Source: Flavobacteriaceae bacterium PS02334
GTDB lineage: Bacteria > Bacteroidota > Bacteroidia > Flavobacteriales > Flavobacteriaceae
Assembly: GCA_029959295.1 (NCBI GenBank)
Contig: JASCOH010000003.1
Coordinates: 515,005-579,004, forward strand
Reading direction: 5' to 3'
DNA: 64,000 nt
The stretch's first letter is position 1. Each line of letters starts with the position of its first letter. The notes under the pieces were generated by a model that saw only the letters and a program-made list of their open reading frames with translations, was not told the DNA's origin and searched no databases. A program made the translations under genes and the position numbers. Positions 61,146 through 64,000 of this stretch are shown piece by piece.

Positions 61146-61781
61146 ATGGAAATTGTAATAGTTATATGCCTCTTTATAGTCATCATTCTTTTAGTGAGTG
61201 AGAAAGTCGTCATTAATAAGATTAGCTATAAAAAAGAAGATAAAGTCTCTTCTGCACCCGATTTGCCCGAAATCATGGGTAAACCAAAGCCTGTAAAAAG
61301 CCTTTCGCAGTCAAACACCGCCAATGAAAGCCAAATACAGGACGCTGAGATAAATCCTGATAATTTAGACATTGAATACGACGAGAACGAAGAAGTCAAT
61401 ATTCAAATTCCGCAGGAAGAGCTGGACGATGTTTTCAGTAATATGCCTGATTTGGAGGAAGAGGAAGAAGAATGGAATAGGTACGGAATATCCAGCAGTG
61501 ATAACGGTTATGCCCAAGGGGTTACCTTTGAAGAACTAAGCTCCGTGGGGGTGTTGCTGCAAAAAGAGAATTTGGAACCAGCCCAAAAGGAAACAGCGGT
61601 AGACATAGTTCAAAGATTACAGGGAACCGAATTATTCAGCTTGTTGGAAAGTTCAATGGAGGGTGCTTCCCGAAGAATTGCCGAGCTTTTGGACAGTACT
61701 CTTTCATCTGAAACGGAAACCAGCTCTTCCACTTTGCGGAAAAGTGATTTGAATGATTTTGATATTGGGGAGTTTGTGTGA
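61146..61781 (+). CDS. traD: TraD-like conjugation protein
   Basis: This 211-residue protein has an N-terminal membrane helix (IVIVICLFIVIILLVSE) and a long acidic cytoplasmic part with a coil-prone C-terminus (LLESSMEGASRRIAELLD). This matches proteins called TraD in Bacteroidota elements by position and pattern. Its role in transfer is not defined. After it the expected traE and traF genes are missing; unrelated genes follow instead. Confidence 0.72.
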   Translation: MEIVIVICLFIVIILLVSEKVVINKISYKKEDKVSSAPDLPEIMGKPKPVKSLSQSNTANESQIQDAEINPDNLDIEYDENEEVNIQIPQEELDDVFSNMPDLEEEEEEWNRYGISSSDNGYAQGVTFEELSSVGVLLQKENLEPAQKETAVDIVQRLQGTELFSLLESSMEGASRRIAELLDSTLSSETETSSSTLRKSDLNDFDIGEFV

Positions 61782-61873
61782 AGCAAGCTCCTTTTTTGTG
61801 ATATAAAAACATATTTTGAACCTTTTCAATTGTAATTAAAAAAATCAATATCTTTACACCATATGCAATTTTT

Positions 61874-62074
61874 ATGAGTAAAAAGGCAATTAATAGACTT
61901 AAGGTAGTATTGGCAGAGAAGAATATGAGTAGCAAGTGGCTAGCTGAACAGTTAGGTAAAAATGAAGCCACTATATCAAGATGGTGTACAAATGAGGTCC
62001 AACCTCCTATTAAAACCTTTGTAAAAGTTGCTGAATTGTTAGATGTTAAGCTTACTAACCTTTTTAATGATTGA
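61874..62074 (+). CDS. Xre-family helix-turn-helix regulator
   Basis: This 66-residue protein is a single HTH domain (INRLKVVLAEKNMSSKWLAEQL, then NEATISRWCTNEVQPPIKT). Such small Cro-like proteins often sit in front of restriction or other defence genes. Its stop lies 2 bp before the Met codon of the GHKL ATPase gene. The probable pairing is regulator and regulated gene. Confidence 0.88.
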   Translation: MSKKAINRLKVVLAEKNMSSKWLAEQLGKNEATISRWCTNEVQPPIKTFVKVAELLDVKLTNLFND

Positions 62075-62076
62075 GA

Positions 62077-62868
62077 ATGGAAGACAACAATACTGATATA
62101 ATTCCATTTAAAGTTTCAGCTAGAACTGCAAGGCTAATTGGACGTGAAAATGTTGCGAGTTCAAAAGGAGCGATTATTGAACTTGTCAAAAATAGTTATG
62201 ATGCAGATAGTAAAGTTTGTATTGTCTATTTTGATAACAAGTATTCTACCTTTTTGAATGAAATAGAGGAAGAACACTTTCAGGGATTAATGAACTTTGG
62301 TGTCTCTAAAGAAATTCTTGAAGCAATTTATATTTTTAATAGCGATGAAGGTTACTATACTCTAAACCAAGAAATTGATATAACTAATTTTACAGGTCTT
62401 ATAGAACTGGGTATATCAAAAGAAACTCTTTCGACAAAGTGTGAAAGTGATGAAGATCAAAATTCTTTAAAAATTGAAATTGAAGAAAAAAAAATACAGC
62501 TATTTAAAAATCTGATATCAAAATTTGCAGCTCTCTATGTTATTGATTTTGGAGAAGGTATGACTCAGAATATTATTAGGGATCACTGGATGACTATAGG
62601 TACTGATAATAAAGCAAATAACATTTTCACTAGACAAGGAAGAGTAAAATCAGGAGCTAAAGGCATCGGTAGGTTTGCATTAGATAAATTAGGGAGTAAA
62701 TGTGAAATGACCACAATTTTCAATCCTGATCCTGAAATTCACAAACCTGACACAGATATAGAGGGTAAATTAACAAATTTCACAGGATACAATTGGGTAG
62801 TTAATTGGGAGGACTTCGAAGGTGATTTTAAAACTATAGATAAAGAGGGAATTGTATTCCTTCTCTAA
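62077..62868 (+). pseudogene. Truncated GHKL ATPase (MORC/HSP90-type N-terminal domain)
   Basis: 263 residues from the ATG at 62077. It has the GHKL ATP site: SSKGAIIELVKNSYDAD (N-box), IDFGEGMTQNIIRDHWMTIGTDNK (G1) and GRVKSGAKGIGRFALDKLG (G2). Relatives are much longer, with further domains after the ATPase part. Here the frame ends in an unrelated tail at GIVFLL, so the gene is probably cut at about 62858. It may be a defence-type ATPase; no partner nuclease is seen. Confidence 0.78.
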
Positions 62869-63049
62869 TGCTTTGATATATAAGGATTATATATTTTTTT
62901 CCTATTTTAGGGTCTCGCTTTTGCTCCTCAATTTTGAGTTGCAAATTTTGAAATCTTACAGAACAAATATAATGAAATAAAATTTACAGCCAAAAAAGGT
63001 TGAAAATTAGATGTTCAATGGTTGAACTTAATAGACATTATATTAGGTT

Positions 63050-63889
63050 TTAATTTTCAATACGCTGTTGTTCCTTCAGCATATGTTTTTTAAAATAGTA
63101 TCGATTATTATTTTTTGCTTCCTCAACTATTTCTCTAGTTAATTCTCCGGATTCATATAAATCTATAACAGAGGTTAAAACCTTAATTATTCTTAATTGC
63201 AGTTGCTTACTTTTAATTGTCGCTGGAACACCAAAAATGTAGTTGTTACTTTCCCTATTGGTTCTCGTCATAGAACCATCTGAGCCAACATTAGTTAGTA
63301 TTTCTTTAATGCCCTCAGATTTAAACACCAAGTAATTACTAAACACACTTAAAGTAAATTGCTTGACAAATTCTTCGGTTGATATTTTTTCCCTACTTTG
63401 AGAAAGAAAAATTTGATTATCCTTTCCAGTTGAAATTTTCAAACCATCGAACGGATTTTTATTCTGTTTAAATTTTAATGTGATGTAAGTAAATTGAACG
63501 TTTTTAAGAAGTTCCGATAATTTATTTACTTTATTTGGTTTAAAAATTATTTCACTAGATTTTATTTCTGACCTTAAAAATAATTCATCATTTAATATAT
63601 AGTATTCAATCACTACTTTTTTAGAATTAGTATATTCCGATAGATTACATAAAAATTGAGATGAATGAATTGCTCGCTTTTGAAAATCAGGATAGTCCTG
63701 CATATCTTTTAATTTTAAAAGCGCTATCTCATCAGTTACCACCATATCAATAACTTTAAATCCTTGAGAAGTGATTGGTGAATAAAAATCTATTAATTTA
63801 CTTTCCTCTCTTACATTAAATTTACTCCCTAATTTTTTTGTTGCTTTTTGGATTTCATTCAAATTATCAAAACTGTAAATCGTCAGCAA
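63050..63889 (-). pseudogene. Unknown protein, N-terminus cut by an insertion sequence
   Basis: The 279-residue frame has no recognised domain. It is mixed alpha/beta, Lys-rich, and contains SDGSMTRTNRESNNYIFGVPATIKS near the C-terminal third. The only start is a TTG at 63889, right beside the presumed end of the insertion sequence, so the true N-terminus is probably missing. It is convergent with the truncated ATPase gene. It could be the other half of a defence-type pair. Confidence 0.5.
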
Positions 63890-64000
63890 AAAGTGGACTG
63901 ATTTAAGTCAAAACTAAGAGAGTGTTTTCAAAATCCTTAAATTTGAATTATGAGAACACCCAAGAAAAAAACAGCAGAGAATTTCATTAAAGACATTCGC
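63890..64000 (+). mobile_element. Left end of an insertion sequence (IS3-like)
   Basis: The sequence from about 63890 changes character and leads within 60 bp into a transposase-like start codon. It abuts the interrupted gene at 63050-63889. The exact border and terminal repeat cannot be fixed, because the other end is outside the window. Confidence 0.5.
63950..64000 (+). CDS. Start of a transposase gene (orfA-like), cut by the window edge
   Basis: The 17 visible codons read MRTPKKKTAENFIKDIR, resembling the N-termini of IS3-type OrfA proteins as I recall them. The remainder is outside the window, so the family is provisional. Confidence 0.5.
   Translation, partial: MRTPKKKTAENFIKDIR

Larger units (their letters stand above)
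1..64000. mobile_element. Partial integrative conjugative element of the CTnDOT/RteC type with large cargo
   Basis: Core genes at both sides of the window belong to Bacteroidota conjugative transposons: rteC at the left, and mobC, mobB, mobA and traA/traB/traD-like genes at the right. Between rteC and mobC lie about 48 kb of cargo, and a second cargo of about 6.5 kb separates mobC from mobB, which are normally close together. No integrase, attachment site or later transfer genes (traE onward) are in the window, so the ends and completeness of the element cannot be judged. The cargo is mosaic: by eye the 2-19 kb part is more GC-rich than the 20-48 kb part. That this is one element rather than several nested ones is inference. 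Confidence 0.72.

Noticed and set aside
1-64000. tRNA or rRNA genes and an ICE attachment site
   Set aside because: No cloverleaf-like or rRNA sequence was noticed on reading, and no integrase gene or flanking direct repeat is present, so no attachment site can be proposed.

Overview
The window looks like Bacteroidota DNA, probably from a flavobacterial or sphingobacterial host. The reasons are an RteC-type regulator, the MobA/MobB/MobC set with TraA/TraB/TraD-like genes of CTnDOT-related conjugative elements, -7 elements of the form TAnnTTTG, and Bacteroidota-typical families (DUF6132, DUF3408, YtxJ). The simplest reading is most of one integrative conjugative element (ICE): its core genes sit at both sides of a very large cargo. 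Neither end of the element is visible. The window ends inside an insertion sequence.

Layout. 1-1011: the tail of an unknown gene, then rteC. 1085-8525: an efflux operon with a small lipoprotein, TolC, RND permease and adaptor plus two TlpA-type thioredoxins. 8713-14699: a three-unit AraC regulon with two unusual sirtuins (one resembling the ADP-ribosylating class M), an HD hydrolase, a luciferase-like flavoenzyme and two isochorismatase-type hydrolases. 14920-20341: a thiol/redox cluster (YtxJ, DsbA-like, thioredoxin, OsmC, two small membrane proteins, methyltransferase) with AraC and HxlR regulators and two NTF2-like proteins. 20414-48451: a large sulfur and respiration block with three CstB-like persulfide dioxygenase-rhodaneses, two rhodaneses, peroxiredoxin, TSUP exporter, cytochrome bd, a MacB-like ABC exporter with TolC, a copper-type TonB receptor, a split YeeE/YedE pair, a porin, a Crp/Fnr regulator and sulfide:quinone oxidoreductase. 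48582-50975: a pyrD fragment and mobC. 51115-57452: a second cargo with a Fur/Zur-type regulator, MerC-like protein, FolE, COG0523 GTPase and thioredoxin-reductase-like protein. 57464-61781: mobB, mobA, a repeat-rich spacer (candidate oriT and/or partition site), traA, traB and traD. 61874-64000: a HTH gene, a truncated GHKL ATPase gene, an unknown broken gene and the start of an insertion sequence.

The most striking signals are regulatory. Nine copies of a Crp/Fnr-like palindrome GTAAC-N4-GTTAC (one copy GTTAC-N4-GTTAC) lie upstream of every transcription unit between 20.4 and 48.5 kb. Each is centred 29.5 bp upstream of the first base of a -7 element. The only Crp/Fnr regulator in the window lies in one of these units, so the block reads as one portable, self-regulated regulon of roughly thirty genes. 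Separately, three sites with TACCA direct repeats 21 bp apart precede the three units around the sirtuin pair, each with the same 26-bp gap to a -7 element. A third arrangement, two 15-bp palindromes over divergent promoters, fits autoregulated zinc-type control of the second cargo.

All functional calls come from reading translations and motifs by eye. No database search was run, and family assignments rest on recognised motifs, lengths and context.
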